Positions 1 to 8,360 of a stretch of 64,000 nt of DNA are shown here, piece by piece. Position 1 is the stretch's first letter, and every line of letters starts with the position of its first letter. The translations under genes were made by a program, and so were the position numbers. The DNA comes from Mycolicibacterium stellerae (GTDB lineage: Bacteria; Actinomycetota; Actinomycetes; Mycobacteriales; Mycobacteriaceae), in contig NZ_RARC01000011.1 in NCBI RefSeq assembly GCF_003719305.1, positions 62,001 to 126,000 on the forward strand. Reading direction: 5' to 3'. The notes beneath the pieces are model-generated. The model did not search any database, was not told where the DNA came from, and worked only from the letters and a program-made list of their open reading frames with translations.

Positions 1-1001
1 TCAACTCGATGCTGGTTTCGCTGCTGGCGCGCGCCACGCCGGAGGAGGTCAGGATGATCCTGATCGACCCGAAGATGGTGGAACTGACGCCCTATGAAGG
101 CATTCCGCATCTGATCACGCCGATCGTTACGCAGCCGAAGAAAGCCGCCGCGGCGCTGGCGTGGTTGGTCGAGGAGATGGAGCAGCGTTACCAGGACATG
201 CAGGCATCGCGGGTGCGCCATATCGACGACTTCAACGCGAAGGTGCGGTCGGGGGAGATCACCACACCGCTGGGCAGCGAACGCGTGTACCGCCCGTATC
301 CGTATGTGGTCGCGATCGTCGACGAGCTGGCCGACCTGATGATGACGGCGCCGCGCGACGTCGAGGACGCGGTGGTGCGGATCACCCAGAAGGCGCGCGC
401 CGCGGGCATCCACCTGGTGCTGGCGACCCAGCGGCCGTCGGTCGACGTGGTCACCGGCCTTATCAAGACCAACGTGCCGTCCCGGCTTGCGTTCGCGACG
501 TCGTCTCTGACCGACAGCAGGGTGATCCTCGACCAGCAGGGCGCCGAGAAGCTGATCGGCATGGGCGACGGGCTGTTCATTCCGCAGGGGGCCAACAAGC
601 CGATCAGGCTGCAGGGCGCCTACATCACCGACGACGAAATCAGTGCGGTCGTCAGCGCCTGCAAGGACCAGGCGGAGCCCGAGTACACCGAGGGCGTCAC
701 CGCGGCCAAGACGAGCAGCGATCGCACCGACGTCGATCCCGACATCGGCGACGACATGGACGTCTTCCTGCAGGCCGTTGAGCTGGTGGTGTCGAGCCAG
801 TTCGGCTCCACGTCGATGCTGCAACGCAAGCTGCGGGTGGGCTTCGCCAAGGCAGGCCGGCTGATGGACCTGATGGAGACCCGCGGAATCGTCGGCCCCA
901 GCGAGGGTTCCAAGGCGCGCGAGGTGATGGTCAAGCCCGACGAGCTGGCGGCGACGATCGCCTCCATTCGCGGCACCGGCTCCGTCGACGAGGATGGCTA
1001 G
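1..1001 (+). CDS. ftsK: DNA translocase FtsK, C-terminal part (5' end outside window)
   Basis: This is the C-terminal 333 residues of the septal DNA translocase that pumps chromosome ends through the closing septum. The reading frame is open from the window edge, with the first full codon at base 3. The first residues ([10 protein letters not shown]) normally follow directly on the Walker A loop, which therefore lies just outside. Visible are the Walker B region ([10 protein letters not shown], about residue 105) and the conserved ATQRPS motif. Near the C-terminus is the gamma winged helix ([20 protein letters not shown]), which reads oriented chromosomal sequences. The gene ends at TAG 999-1001 and is followed by a hairpin terminator. 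Gene order (ftsK, argA opposite, pgsA) matches Rv2748c-Rv2746c of M. tuberculosis. Nothing in the visible part looks damaged. Confidence 0.97.
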   Translation, partial: NSMLVSLLARATPEEVRMILIDPKMVELTPYEGIPHLITPIVTQPKKAAAALAWLVEEMEQRYQDMQASRVRHIDDFNAKVRSGEITTPLGSERVYRPYPYVVAIVDELADLMMTAPRDVEDAVVRITQKARAAGIHLVLATQRPSVDVVTGLIKTNVPSRLAFATSSLTDSRVILDQQGAEKLIGMGDGLFIPQGANKPIRLQGAYITDDEISAVVSACKDQAEPEYTEGVTAAKTSSDRTDVDPDIGDDMDVFLQAVELVVSSQFGSTSMLQRKLRVGFAKAGRLMDLMETRGIVGPSEGSKAREVMVKPDELAATIASIRGTGSVDEDG

Positions 1002-1046
1002 CTAGCGCCGAGGTCGACGTATTGGCGCGCTGCACTCGCACTTTTG

Positions 1047-1068
1047 CGCCCAAATGTCGATTTGGGCG
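1047..1068. terminator. Hairpin terminator between convergent ftsK and argA
   Basis: The arms CGCCCAAAT (1047-1055) and ATTTGGGCG (1060-1068) are a perfect 9-bp inverted repeat around a 4-nt loop. The hairpin lies between two convergent stop codons and directly abuts the argA stop, so it can serve both strands. There is no long T tail, which is usual for mycobacterial terminators. Confidence 0.6.
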
Positions 1069-1590
1069 TCAGAGCATCAACAGCATTCGTGAATTGCCGA
1101 GGATGTTCGGTTTGACGTAGGACAGGTCGAGGAACTCGGCGACACCGGTGTCGTACGAGCGGCACATCTCCTCATAGACCTCCGCGGTGACGGGTGTGCC
1201 CTCAATCTCGGCGAACCCGTGCCTGCTGAAGAACTCGGTCTCGAAGGTGAGCACGAAGATCCGGCCGAGATGTAATTCGCGGGCCACTTCGAGCAGTCGG
1301 TCGACGATGAGGTGCCCCACCCCCTGGCCCTTGACCCGTGGATGCACGGCCACGGTGCGCACCTCGCCGAGGTCCGCCCACAGCACGTGCAGGGCTCCGC
1401 ACCCAATGAGCTCGCCTTCGTGCTCGGCGACCCAGAACTCCTGGACCCCTTCGTACAGGGTGACCAGGTTCTTCTCCAGCAGGATCCGGCCCGAGTAGAT
1501 GTCGATGAGGGCCTTGATCGCCGGCACATCCGACGTGTTGGCGCGACGGACCACAAGCCCGTCTGCCCGCGAACCATGCCCATCGCCCAC
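1069..1590 (-). CDS. argA: Amino-acid (glutamate) N-acetyltransferase, GNAT family
   Basis: The 173-residue single-domain GNAT acetyltransferase corresponds to Rv2747 of M. tuberculosis, which acetylates glutamate (and glutamine) in the first step of arginine biosynthesis. The acetyl-CoA motif A is visible as VRTVAVHPRVKGQGVGHLIV, with the Q/RxxGxG/A-type loop near residue 90. The C-terminal KPNILGNSRML is typical of this short mycobacterial enzyme, which lacks the amino-acid kinase domain of classical ArgA. The chosen start is GTG 1590; no ATG lies in frame nearby. The gene is divergent from pgsA with only 42 bp between, and convergent with ftsK. Confidence 0.88.
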   Translation of the reverse strand: MGDGHGSRADGLVVRRANTSDVPAIKALIDIYSGRILLEKNLVTLYEGVQEFWVAEHEGELIGCGALHVLWADLGEVRTVAVHPRVKGQGVGHLIVDRLLEVARELHLGRIFVLTFETEFFSRHGFAEIEGTPVTAEVYEEMCRSYDTGVAEFLDLSYVKPNILGNSRMLLML

Positions 1591-1632
1591 AGGTGCGAGG
1601 GTATCGGCTCGAGCAACGGATATTCTTTAGCG

Positions 1633-2229
1633 GTGTCGGGCCAACCTCACACCGATCCGGTGATACCTCAGGCGAAGGTCGCAAACGTCGCCAATGTGCT
1701 CACCGGGCTGCGGTTGGTCTTGGTCCCGGTGTTCCTTATCGCGCTGTTCGCCGGTGATGGTCACGAAACACACTGGCGCATAACCGCTTTCGTAATCTTC
1801 GCCGTCGCCGTGATTACAGACCGGTTCGACGGGGCGCTGGCAAGAAGCTACGGAATCGAGACCGACTTCGGCAGGTTGGCCGATCCGATCGCCGACAAGA
1901 CCCTGATCGGCGCCGCCTTGATCGGCCTTTCCATGCTCGGCGAGCTGCCGTGGTGGGTGACGGTGGTGATCCTGGTCCGCGAAATCGGCGTCACGGCGCT
2001 GCGGTTCGCGGTCTTGCGGCACGGGGTCATCCCCGCCAGCCGCGGGGGCAAGCTGAAGACGCTCGTCCAAGCCGTGGCCATCGGGCTGTTCGTACTGCCA
2101 CTCTCGGGCCCGTGGCTGACCGGCGCCTGGGTGGTGATGGCGGCAGCCATCGCGCTGACCGTGCTCACCGGTGTCGATTACGTGGTGTCGGCGATCCGCG
2201 ACTCTCGGGGACGAGTCGCAGGTCAGTGA
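1633..2229 (+). CDS. pgsA: CDP-alcohol phosphatidyltransferase (phosphatidylglycerophosphate synthase-like)
   Basis: The 198-residue integral membrane enzyme transfers a phosphatidyl group from CDP-diacylglycerol to an alcohol acceptor. The diagnostic motif DxxDGxxARx8GxxxDxxxD is complete (DRFDGALAR, then the Gly and two Asp of [10 protein letters not shown]), so all catalytic Asp residues are present. About five hydrophobic segments follow one another. The gene corresponds to Rv2746c (annotated pgsA3), and the exact acceptor cannot be read from the sequence. The start is GTG 1633, beginning MSGQPHTDP, just upstream of the first hydrophobic segment. The frame stays open further upstream but overlaps argA on the other strand. 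Confidence 0.85.
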   Translation: MSGQPHTDPVIPQAKVANVANVLTGLRLVLVPVFLIALFAGDGHETHWRITAFVIFAVAVITDRFDGALARSYGIETDFGRLADPIADKTLIGAALIGLSMLGELPWWVTVVILVREIGVTALRFAVLRHGVIPASRGGKLKTLVQAVAIGLFVLPLSGPWLTGAWVVMAAAIALTVLTGVDYVVSAIRDSRGRVAGQ

Positions 2230-2267
2230 CACTCCTGGCGACGAATTCGCGCCAGAGTCGGCCAACC

Positions 2268-2297
2268 GGGAACCATCCTGGCGGTACCTGGCGTTGC
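2268..2297 (+). promoter_or_regulatory. SigE/SigH-type ECF promoter upstream of clgR
   Basis: GGGAACC (2268-2274) and CGTTGC (2292-2297), separated by 17 bp, match the GGAAC-N16-18-CGTT pattern of mycobacterial SigE/SigH promoters. The element sits 30 bp before the clgR ATG. In M. tuberculosis the clgR-pspA operon is known to depend on SigE, which supports the reading. Confidence 0.7.
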
Positions 2298-2327
2298 TCT
2301 AGTACTGCCCAAGTGAAGGAGAGCACG

Positions 2328-2660
2328 ATGGGGACATTGCTGCGCGAGGTCATCGGCGACGTGCTGCGTCGTGCCCGCATTGACCAGGGCCGCACTCTGC
2401 GGGAGGTATCCGACGCCGCGCGGGTGAGCCTGGGCTACCTGTCCGAGGTCGAACGTGGCCGCAAAGAGGCGTCGAGCGAACTGCTCAGCGCGATCTGCGG
2501 CGCCCTGGAGGTCCCGCTGTCGCGGGTGCTGTCCGACGCGGGCGACGAGATGGCGCAAGAGGAGATCAAGGCGTTCGCCCGGGAGTCGGCGATCGCGACC
2601 AACATCGACGCCACCACCAAAGTCGTCATCCCCCACGCCGTGTCCATGGCGGTCGCCTAA
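2328..2660 (+). CDS. clgR: ClgR, XRE-family activator of Clp protease and stress genes
   Basis: The 110-residue protein has one helix-turn-helix domain (about residues 12-66, [20 protein letters not shown]). In M. tuberculosis ClgR (Rv2745c) activates clpP1P2, clpC1 and the psp operon after envelope or redox stress. The ATG at 2328 follows a good ribosome binding site (GAAGGAG). The C-terminus ends VSMAVA, a small hydrophobic tail ending in Ala like those by which ClpP proteases recognise ClgR; that degron role is inferred. pspA follows after 78 bp and pspM after that, as in the known operon. The upstream SigE-type promoter explains induction. Confidence 0.93.
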   Translation: MGTLLREVIGDVLRRARIDQGRTLREVSDAARVSLGYLSEVERGRKEASSELLSAICGALEVPLSRVLSDAGDEMAQEEIKAFARESAIATNIDATTKVVIPHAVSMAVA

Positions 2661-2738
2661 CTGTTCTGATCTGCGCGAAACCGATAAGTTGGCACTAGCA
2701 CTCGGAAGCAGTTTCTGACACGAAGGCGGAATGAACCC

Positions 2739-3551
2739 ATGGCCAATCCGTTCTCCAAGGCGTGGCGCTACCTGATGGCGCTGTTCAGCTCGAAGGTCGA
2801 CGAATACGCCGATCCGAAGGTGCAGATCCAGCAGGCCATCGAGGAGGCCCAGCGGCAGCACCAGGCGCTGACGCAGCAGGCGGCCCAGGTCATCGGCAAC
2901 CAGCGCCAGCTGGAAATGCGGCTCAACCGCCAGCTGGCCGACATCGAGAAGCTGCAGGTCAATGTCCGCCAGGCGTTGACGCTGGCCGACCAGGCCACCT
3001 CCGCGGGGGACGCCGCGAAGGCCACCGAATACAACAACGCCGCCGAGGCGTTCGCCGCGCAGCTGGTGACCTCCGAGCAGAGCGTCGAGGACCTCAAGGC
3101 TCTGCACGATCAGGCGTTGCAGGCCGCCGGCCAGGCCAAGAAGGCCGTCGAGCAGAACGCGATGATGCTGCAACAGAAGATCGCCGAGCGCACCAAGCTG
3201 CTGAGCCAGCTCGAGCAGGCCAAGATGCAGGAACAGGTGAGCGCGTCGTTGCAGTCGATGAGTGAGATGGCCGCGCCCGGCAACACCCCAAGCCTCGACG
3301 AAGTCCGTCAGAAGATCGAACGCCGCTACGCCAACGCCATGGGGGCCGCGGAGCTTGCGCAGAACTCGGTTCAGGGCCGCATGATGGAGGTCCAGCAGGC
3401 CACTGTTCAGATGGCCGGGCACTCGCGGCTGGAGCAGATTCGCGCCTCGATGCGCGGCGATGCCCTACCGTCGGGCGGCGGTGCCACGGCGACGCCGGCC
3501 ACCCCGGCGTCGACGCCAGAGGCAACCCCCGAAAAGCCGATCGGCCAGTAG
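2739..3551 (+). CDS. pspA: PspA/IM30 phage-shock protein (35 kDa antigen homologue)
   Basis: The 270-residue, almost wholly alpha-helical protein belongs to the PspA/Vipp1 family, which coats damaged inner membrane and keeps it sealed. The N-terminal amphipathic helix ([14 protein letters not shown]) binds membrane. Residues about 25-215 form long coiled coils rich in Gln, Glu and Ala. The last 50 residues are a Pro/Thr/Ala tail, typical of the mycobacterial form Rv2744c. It follows clgR in the same operon and is spaced 12 bp from pspM. In M. tuberculosis PspA interacts with ClgR and Rv2743c, so this trio is probably a feedback module. A run of Shine-Dalgarno-like purines precedes ATG 2739. 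Confidence 0.95.
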   Translation: MANPFSKAWRYLMALFSSKVDEYADPKVQIQQAIEEAQRQHQALTQQAAQVIGNQRQLEMRLNRQLADIEKLQVNVRQALTLADQATSAGDAAKATEYNNAAEAFAAQLVTSEQSVEDLKALHDQALQAAGQAKKAVEQNAMMLQQKIAERTKLLSQLEQAKMQEQVSASLQSMSEMAAPGNTPSLDEVRQKIERRYANAMGAAELAQNSVQGRMMEVQQATVQMAGHSRLEQIRASMRGDALPSGGGATATPATPASTPEATPEKPIGQ

Positions 3552-3563
3552 TCGGATCCTGGG

Positions 3564-4400
3564 GTGGCAGTGAAACAGCGCTCAACATCCAGCCGGCCGG
3601 AGGCGTGGCGATCGATGGCGCAGCGGGGAATCGACACCGCCGCCGAGCTGTCCGACGTGCTGGCGCAGAAACTCAGCTCGGCGGCTGATCCGCGGGCCAA
3701 GCAACTGCGCAAGCGCAAGTGGGCGCTGCGGCTCGGGTTGTTCTTCGCGGTATCGAGCCTGATCTGGGTCGGAGTGACGGTTCTGCTCGCGTCATGGAGC
3801 ACACCGGCGTGGGCGTTGTTCATCCCTGCGCCGATTGCGGTCGGTGCGGCGTTTCTCGCAACGCTGTCGTTCCTGCGCTATCGCTGGCTTCGCGGCGAGC
3901 CGCTGCCCCCGCAACGGTCGCGTGCGACCCGTCGTCTGCCACCGTGGGGTTCGGCGGCCCGGCAGCCGATGGCCGCGCTGGCAGCCTCCGAGCGCGGACT
4001 GTTCTCGCTGATCAGCGTGCTGGAGCGGGGCAAGATGCTGCCCGCAGGTGAGCTGCGTGAGTTGGTCGCCGTCGCGAATCAGTCAGCCGCGACGATGGCG
4101 GCGACCGCGGGCGAAGTGGTGTCGATGGAGCGGGCGATCGCCAACGCCCCTGGCTCGCGCGCTCACCTTTCACCGACCATCGCCGCGTTCACCGCGCAGC
4201 TCGACAACGGCGCCCGCCAGTACAACGACATGGTCACCGCGGCAGCGCAATTGGTGTCGGCCGCCAGCCATGGGGCGGTGCCGATGTCGGGCTCGCCGAT
4301 GTCGCAGCAGCGCTACCGCGACGAGTTGGTCAACGCCACCGACCGGCTGACCGGCTGGGCACAGGCCTTCGACGAACTCGGCCAGCTCAAGCGCGCCTAG
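3564..4400 (+). CDS. pspM: PspM-like membrane partner of PspA (Rv2743c homologue)
   Basis: The 278-residue protein has two adjacent transmembrane segments (about residues 52-73 and 76-97), a basic segment before them and a soluble C-terminal helical region. It corresponds to Rv2743c, called PspM, the membrane anchor of the mycobacterial Psp system. The start is GTG 3564, 12 bp after the pspA stop. In M. tuberculosis the operon continues with Rv2742c (pspN). Here pspM stops at 4400 and the next gene on the opposite strand ends at 4401, so no fourth gene is present. Confidence 0.82.
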   Translation: MAVKQRSTSSRPEAWRSMAQRGIDTAAELSDVLAQKLSSAADPRAKQLRKRKWALRLGLFFAVSSLIWVGVTVLLASWSTPAWALFIPAPIAVGAAFLATLSFLRYRWLRGEPLPPQRSRATRRLPPWGSAARQPMAALAASERGLFSLISVLERGKMLPAGELRELVAVANQSAATMAATAGEVVSMERAIANAPGSRAHLSPTIAAFTAQLDNGARQYNDMVTAAAQLVSAASHGAVPMSGSPMSQQRYRDELVNATDRLTGWAQAFDELGQLKRA

Positions 4401-4835
4401 CTACATCGTCGGGCGCAGCGCCGGGACGACCATCCCGATGAGTCCGCGCACCGTCCCCTTCACGACGTCGAGCGTGTCGAAGTAATCCCGCCACAACGTG
4501 ATTCGGCCGGCATGCACCTCGAATACCCCGCACACCCAGAACTGCATCCGCAGCGGGCCGATGATCAGCGCGTCGGTGCGCTCGGTGAGGACGGCGTTGC
4601 CCTCTGCGGCGACCCGATGGAACTTGACCTCGAAGCCGACCCGACCCTTGCCGCGGCGGAACAAGCCGCTGATGCGCTTGCGGCCGCGAACGCTGGGGTA
4701 CCCGACGTTCTGCCACTCGATGTTGTCGGCCATGAGTGAGTCGGCCGCGTCGAAGTCCTCGTCCTGAAGCGCGTAAAGGAACGTTTCCACAGTGCGTGCG
4801 TTGGCCGTGGTGTCCACTGCTGATGATGCCGTCAT
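4401..4835 (-). CDS. ephG: Limonene-1,2-epoxide hydrolase-type epoxide hydrolase
   Basis: The 144-residue protein has the SnoaL/limonene-epoxide hydrolase cone fold and corresponds to EphG (Rv2740), which hydrolyses fatty or sterol epoxides. The Arg and Asp of LTERTDALI (about residues 85-88) and the Asp of WRDYFD match the Asp-Arg-Asp catalytic triad. The Asn of WQNVGYPS fits the water-positioning Asn. The start is ATG 4835. It is convergent with pspM, the two stop codons touching. PE_PGRS47, found nearby in M. tuberculosis, is absent here. Confidence 0.85.
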   Translation of the reverse strand: MTASSAVDTTANARTVETFLYALQDEDFDAADSLMADNIEWQNVGYPSVRGRKRISGLFRRGKGRVGFEVKFHRVAAEGNAVLTERTDALIIGPLRMQFWVCGVFEVHAGRITLWRDYFDTLDVVKGTVRGLIGMVVPALRPTM

Positions 4836-4874
4836 GGTGTCAGCCTAGCGACGGGCCTGTGGCAGGGTAACCGC

Positions 4875-6047
4875 ATGCGTGTCTCCGTCGTCGCAGGTCC
4901 TGATCCCGGACACGCCTTTCCCGCGCTGGCGCTGTGCCTGCGGTTCCTCGCCGCGGGCGACACTCCGACGCTGCTGACCGGCACACAGTGGCTGGACACC
5001 GCCAGGTCGGTCGGGGTGGATGCCGTCGAACTCGTCGGGCTTGATCCCACTGATCTCGACGACGACACCGACGCCGGGGCGAAGATCCATCAGCGCGCCG
5101 CGCGCATGGCGGTGCGCAACGTGCCGGTGCTGCGTGATCTCGCGCCCGACGTGGTGGTCTCCGACGTGATCACCGCCTGCGGCGGCCTGGCGGCGGAGCT
5201 GATGGGAATCCCGTGGATCGAACTCAATCCCGCGCCGTTGTACCGGCCGTCGAAGGGGCTGCCGCCGATCGGCAGCGGGCTGGCTCCCGGCGTCGGGATC
5301 CGCGGCCGACTGCGCGACGAGCTGTTGCGGGCGCTGACCGCACGGGCCTGGCGGGCGGGAATCCGACAGCGCTCGGCGGTGAGAGTCGAAATAGGTTTAC
5401 CCGCAACCGATCCAGGTCCGCTGCGCAGGCTCGTCGCCACGCTGCCCGCGCTCGAGGTGCCGCGTCCGGACTGGCCGGCCGAGGCGGTGGTGGTGGGTCC
5501 ACTGCATTTCGAACCGACAGACACCGTACTGGACATTCCGCCGGGCGACGGCCCGGTCGTCGTCGTGGCACCGTCGACGGCGACCACCGGCGCGCGCGGC
5601 CTGACCGACGTGGCGCTGCAGGCGCTGCGGCCTGGGGAGGCGCTTCCGAAGGGATCGCGGGTGGTCGTGTCGAGGCTGGGGGGCGACGATGTCGACGTGC
5701 CGCCGTGGGCCGTGGTGGGGCTGGGACGCCAGGACGAACTGCTGTCGCGCGCCGACCTGGTGATCTGCGGCGGCGGCCACGGCATGGTGTCCAAGACACT
5801 GATGGCCGGGGTGCCGATGGTCGTGGTGCCCGGCGGCGGTGACCAGTGGGAGATCGCGAATCGCCTTGTGCGGCAGGGCAGTGCGCTACTGATCAGGCCG
5901 CTGGAGGCAAAGGGGTTGGCGGCGGCGGCCACCGAGGTGCTGGCCTCGCCGAGATACGCAGAGGCCGCCAGGAGGGCCGGTGCCACCGCCGCAGACGTGG
6001 TGGATCCGGTACGGGTGTGCCACGAGGCGCTGACGCCGTCGGCGTAA
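4875..6047 (+). CDS. UGT/MurG-like glycosyltransferase (Rv2739c homologue)
   Basis: The 390-residue GT-B fold glycosyltransferase has an N-terminal acceptor domain starting MRVSVVAGPDPGHAFPAL (the GHxxP-type loop). Its C-terminal nucleotide-sugar domain contains CGGGHGMVSKTLMAGVPMVVVPGGGDQ, the usual donor-binding signature of UGT-type enzymes (about residues 297-325). It resembles the macrolide and glycolipid glycosyltransferases of actinobacteria. The sugar and acceptor are unknown. It is 9 bp upstream of a DUF3046 gene, an order kept in M. tuberculosis (Rv2739c-Rv2738c). The start is ATG 4875. Confidence 0.82.
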   Translation: MRVSVVAGPDPGHAFPALALCLRFLAAGDTPTLLTGTQWLDTARSVGVDAVELVGLDPTDLDDDTDAGAKIHQRAARMAVRNVPVLRDLAPDVVVSDVITACGGLAAELMGIPWIELNPAPLYRPSKGLPPIGSGLAPGVGIRGRLRDELLRALTARAWRAGIRQRSAVRVEIGLPATDPGPLRRLVATLPALEVPRPDWPAEAVVVGPLHFEPTDTVLDIPPGDGPVVVVAPSTATTGARGLTDVALQALRPGEALPKGSRVVVSRLGGDDVDVPPWAVVGLGRQDELLSRADLVICGGGHGMVSKTLMAGVPMVVVPGGGDQWEIANRLVRQGSALLIRPLEAKGLAAAATEVLASPRYAEAARRAGATAADVVDPVRVCHEALTPSA

Positions 6048-6056
6048 GTTGGTTCG

Positions 6057-6251
6057 GTGCGGTTGACCGAATTCAACGAACTCGTCGATGGCCAATTCGG
6101 CCCCGTGCGCGGCCAGTCACTGCTCATCGACCATGTGCTGACCGTGTTCGGCGGCCGCACGGCCGCGCAGGCCATCGAGGACGGCGTTGACCCGCGGGAG
6201 GTCTGGCGGGCGCTCTGCGCCGACTTCGACGTCCCTCGGGAACAGTGGTGA
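6057..6251 (+). CDS. DUF3046 small protein (Rv2738c homologue)
   Basis: The 64-residue helical protein starts at GTG 6057, 9 bp after the glycosyltransferase. It has no signal peptide or membrane segment. The sequence MRLTEFNELVDGQFG and the conserved DxxR/WRALC region place it in DUF3046, a family found beside recA throughout actinobacteria; its function is unknown. In M. tuberculosis recA follows directly. Here a 14-kb hydrogenase block separates the two. Confidence 0.85.
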   Translation: MRLTEFNELVDGQFGPVRGQSLLIDHVLTVFGGRTAAQAIEDGVDPREVWRALCADFDVPREQW

Positions 6252-6262
6252 CCGGCCGGCTG

Positions 6263-6529
6263 CTAGTCCCCGGCCCGGTGCTTACCGCCGTCGGCCGCTC
6301 CTTTTGTGCGGCCCTCGTAGGGCGGTACGGCGGGCTTCACGTCACGCGGCGGCTCGGTGGTGAACCGGGTGTCGACTTCTGGATTCTCCGGGTCGCTGAG
6401 CGCGGGCACCGATTCATCGCCCTTGTACTGGCCCGATGGACGATCTTCGCCGCCTGAGGGCTCATCGAATCCGGTATCCCGCGTTCCGGGGGCCGGTTCT
6501 CCTGCGAAACGGTCTTGGGGGCTGCTCAT
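6263..6529 (-). CDS. Small hydrophilic conserved protein, probable SigF target
   Basis: The 88-residue protein is very polar and rich in Pro, Gly, Asp and Glu (MSSPQDRFAGEPAPGTRDTG...), with no membrane segment or recognisable domain. It is probably disordered. ATG 6529 is preceded by GAGGAG, a good ribosome binding site. A SigF-like promoter (6584-6607) lies just upstream, so it may be transcribed apart from the hydrogenase operon whose end it adjoins. I do not recognise a function. Confidence 0.65.
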   Translation of the reverse strand: MSSPQDRFAGEPAPGTRDTGFDEPSGGEDRPSGQYKGDESVPALSDPENPEVDTRFTTEPPRDVKPAVPPYEGRTKGAADGGKHRAGD

Positions 6530-6583
6530 GACTACTCCTCACCACCGCCGCACAGTCCGTTGGGCGACGACTCCGTCATGGAC

Positions 6584-6607
6584 TACCCCGGATCCACTAT
6601 GCAAAAC
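6584..6607 (-). promoter_or_regulatory. SigF-type promoter for the 88-residue protein gene
   Basis: On the minus strand GTTT (6604-6607) and GGGTA (6584-6588) are separated by 15 bp, matching the mycobacterial SigF pattern GGTTT-N15-17-GGGTA except for the first base. The -10 lies 54 bp upstream of the ATG. The -35 overlaps the 3' end of the DUF6390 gene. Confidence 0.5.
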
Positions 6608-7292
6608 GGGCCGCGTCGTTGACCAGGTCAAGGGTCCGTTTCGTGGCATCGGCAAGCGCGTCGCGCTCGGCGTCCGTGATGGACCCGCACACCCAGTCCC
6701 AATGCGCTGAGACGATGGTGCCCGGCACCGGTGCGGGCGCCAGCGACGTGCCGTCCTTGCGCCACCGAATCCGCTCCGTCGCGGCAGATCCGAGCCGAAG
6801 GGTTCCCCCGTCGTATGTCAGTGGCGACGACGTGACCACGACATGATCGTCGTCGACGGACTCGACGACGCCCCATCGGATCCTGCAGTCCTGCAGCACC
6901 CGTAGCGGAGTCGTCGGATCGCGGCCGAGGAAGCGCACCCACGGGTAGACGGCGAAGACGTGAAAGCTGTGATTGGCCAGTGCATTCCCGGCCGAGATGT
7001 CATCGAGCACGCCGGTGACCTGGCCGGTGAATGCGCTCCGCAGGCGGGTCACCAGCTCGTCGGGGTCGACCTTGTCGAGTAGCTCGCCGCCGAGCCAGTA
7101 GTTGCGCACGACATCGGTGTCGAGGGGGTCGGCGATGCCGGTCGCGTCGGCGATGGCCTGCAGATACGGCCACGCGCCGTCGAATTCCTCTGCGTGTGTA
7201 GCGAGTTGGTCACCCCCGGTGTCCGTGGGACCGCAATACCCGAGTTCGTTGGGCGGGAACGCGTAACAGGCGAACAGCTCGCGACCGGTCAT
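6597..7292 (-). CDS. DUF6390 hydrogenase-cluster protein
   Basis: The 231-residue soluble protein is the last gene of the hydrogenase operon, starting 1 bp after the hypE stop. It begins MTGRELFACYAFPPNELGYCG, and the conserved N-terminal Cys/Pro/Asn region and a later NHSFHVFAVYPW motif are its clearest features. It resembles the DUF6390 proteins encoded with actinobacterial [NiFe]-hydrogenases; that family name is from memory. The function is unknown. Its fixed position after hypE suggests a role in hydrogenase assembly or stability. There is no signal peptide. Confidence 0.7.
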   Translation of the reverse strand: MTGRELFACYAFPPNELGYCGPTDTGGDQLATHAEEFDGAWPYLQAIADATGIADPLDTDVVRNYWLGGELLDKVDPDELVTRLRSAFTGQVTGVLDDISAGNALANHSFHVFAVYPWVRFLGRDPTTPLRVLQDCRIRWGVVESVDDDHVVVTSSPLTYDGGTLRLGSAATERIRWRKDGTSLAPAPVPGTIVSAHWDWVCGSITDAERDALADATKRTLDLVNDAARFA

Positions 7293-8360
7293 TCAGCAGA
7301 TCCGTGGCAGTTGTTCGCCGATCGGTAGGTCGACGACACGGGTGCCGCCGAGCGCGGTCTTCGCTGACACCATGCCAGGGTGATCGGTGACGCATTCGCC
7401 GATGACCGTCGCGCGGGCGCCCTGCGGATGTTCGCGCATCGCGGCCAGCACCCGGTCGCAGTCGTGCGCGGGAACGAACGCGAGCAGCTTGCCCTCGTTG
7501 GCCACGTAGAGCGGGTCGAGACCCAGCAGGCCGCACGCGTCGCGCACCTCCGCGGGGATCGGGAATGCCCGTTCATCGAGCGATACGCCGACCTTCGCGA
7601 TTCTGGCGATCTCGTTCAGCGTCGCTGCCACCCCGCCGCGGGTCGGGTCGCGAAGCACGTGAATGTCGGCGCCGGTATCGAGCATCGCCGCAACCAACCC
7701 GTGCAGCGGCGCCGTGTCGCTGGCGATACTGGTCGCGAACTCCAGCCCTTCCCGGCAGCTCATCACGGCCACTCCGTGCACACCGATGTCTCCGCTGATG
7801 ATGACCACGTCACCGGGGGCGGCCCGCTGCGGACGGATGTCGGCGCGCTCGTCGACCAGCCCTATGCCCGCCGTGTTGATGTACACACCGTCACCGTGGC
7901 CGGAGTCGACCACCTTGGTGTCGCCGGTGACCAGCTTGACACCGGCGGCCATCGCCGCTGTGCCGACTGCCTGTGCGACCCTGGCGATCTCGTCGAGGGG
8001 GGTGCCCTCCTCGAGGATGAACGCAGTAGACATCACCATCGGCCGCGCCCCCGCCATCGCCAGGTCGTTGACGGTGCCGTTGACTGCCAGGTCGCCGATC
8101 GTGCCGCCGGGAAACACCATCGGCTTGACGACGAACGAGTCGGTGGAGAACGCCAGCCGCGCACCGCCGATGTCCACCACCGCCGAATCGCCCATGCCCG
8201 CGTCGGCCGCGGGTCCGAAGGCAGGCAGGAATAGATGCTCGATGAGCTCGCCCGACATCGCCCCGCCACCGCCGTGCCCCATCACGATGTTGGGGGAATC
8301 CCGCAGCGGGGCCGGACACACCCACGCCTCCATGTCGATGGTTGCGGGCTCCTCAGGCAT
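7293..8360 (-). CDS. hypE: HypE, hydrogenase cyanide-ligand synthesis protein
   Basis: The 355-residue PurM-like ATPase dehydrates the carbamoyl group placed on its C-terminal cysteine to make the cyanide ligands of the NiFe site. The C-terminus is the canonical PRIC, so the acceptor Cys is intact. The N-terminal glycine motif [14 protein letters not shown] and the ATP-binding stretch [20 protein letters not shown] are present. It overlaps hypD by 8 bp and is followed at once by the DUF6390 gene. HypE works with HypF, and passes the ligand to HypC-HypD. Confidence 0.97.
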   Translation of the reverse strand: MPEEPATIDMEAWVCPAPLRDSPNIVMGHGGGGAMSGELIEHLFLPAFGPAADAGMGDSAVVDIGGARLAFSTDSFVVKPMVFPGGTIGDLAVNGTVNDLAMAGARPMVMSTAFILEEGTPLDEIARVAQAVGTAAMAAGVKLVTGDTKVVDSGHGDGVYINTAGIGLVDERADIRPQRAAPGDVVIISGDIGVHGVAVMSCREGLEFATSIASDTAPLHGLVAAMLDTGADIHVLRDPTRGGVAATLNEIARIAKVGVSLDERAFPIPAEVRDACGLLGLDPLYVANEGKLLAFVPAHDCDRVLAAMREHPQGARATVIGECVTDHPGMVSAKTALGGTRVVDLPIGEQLPRIC

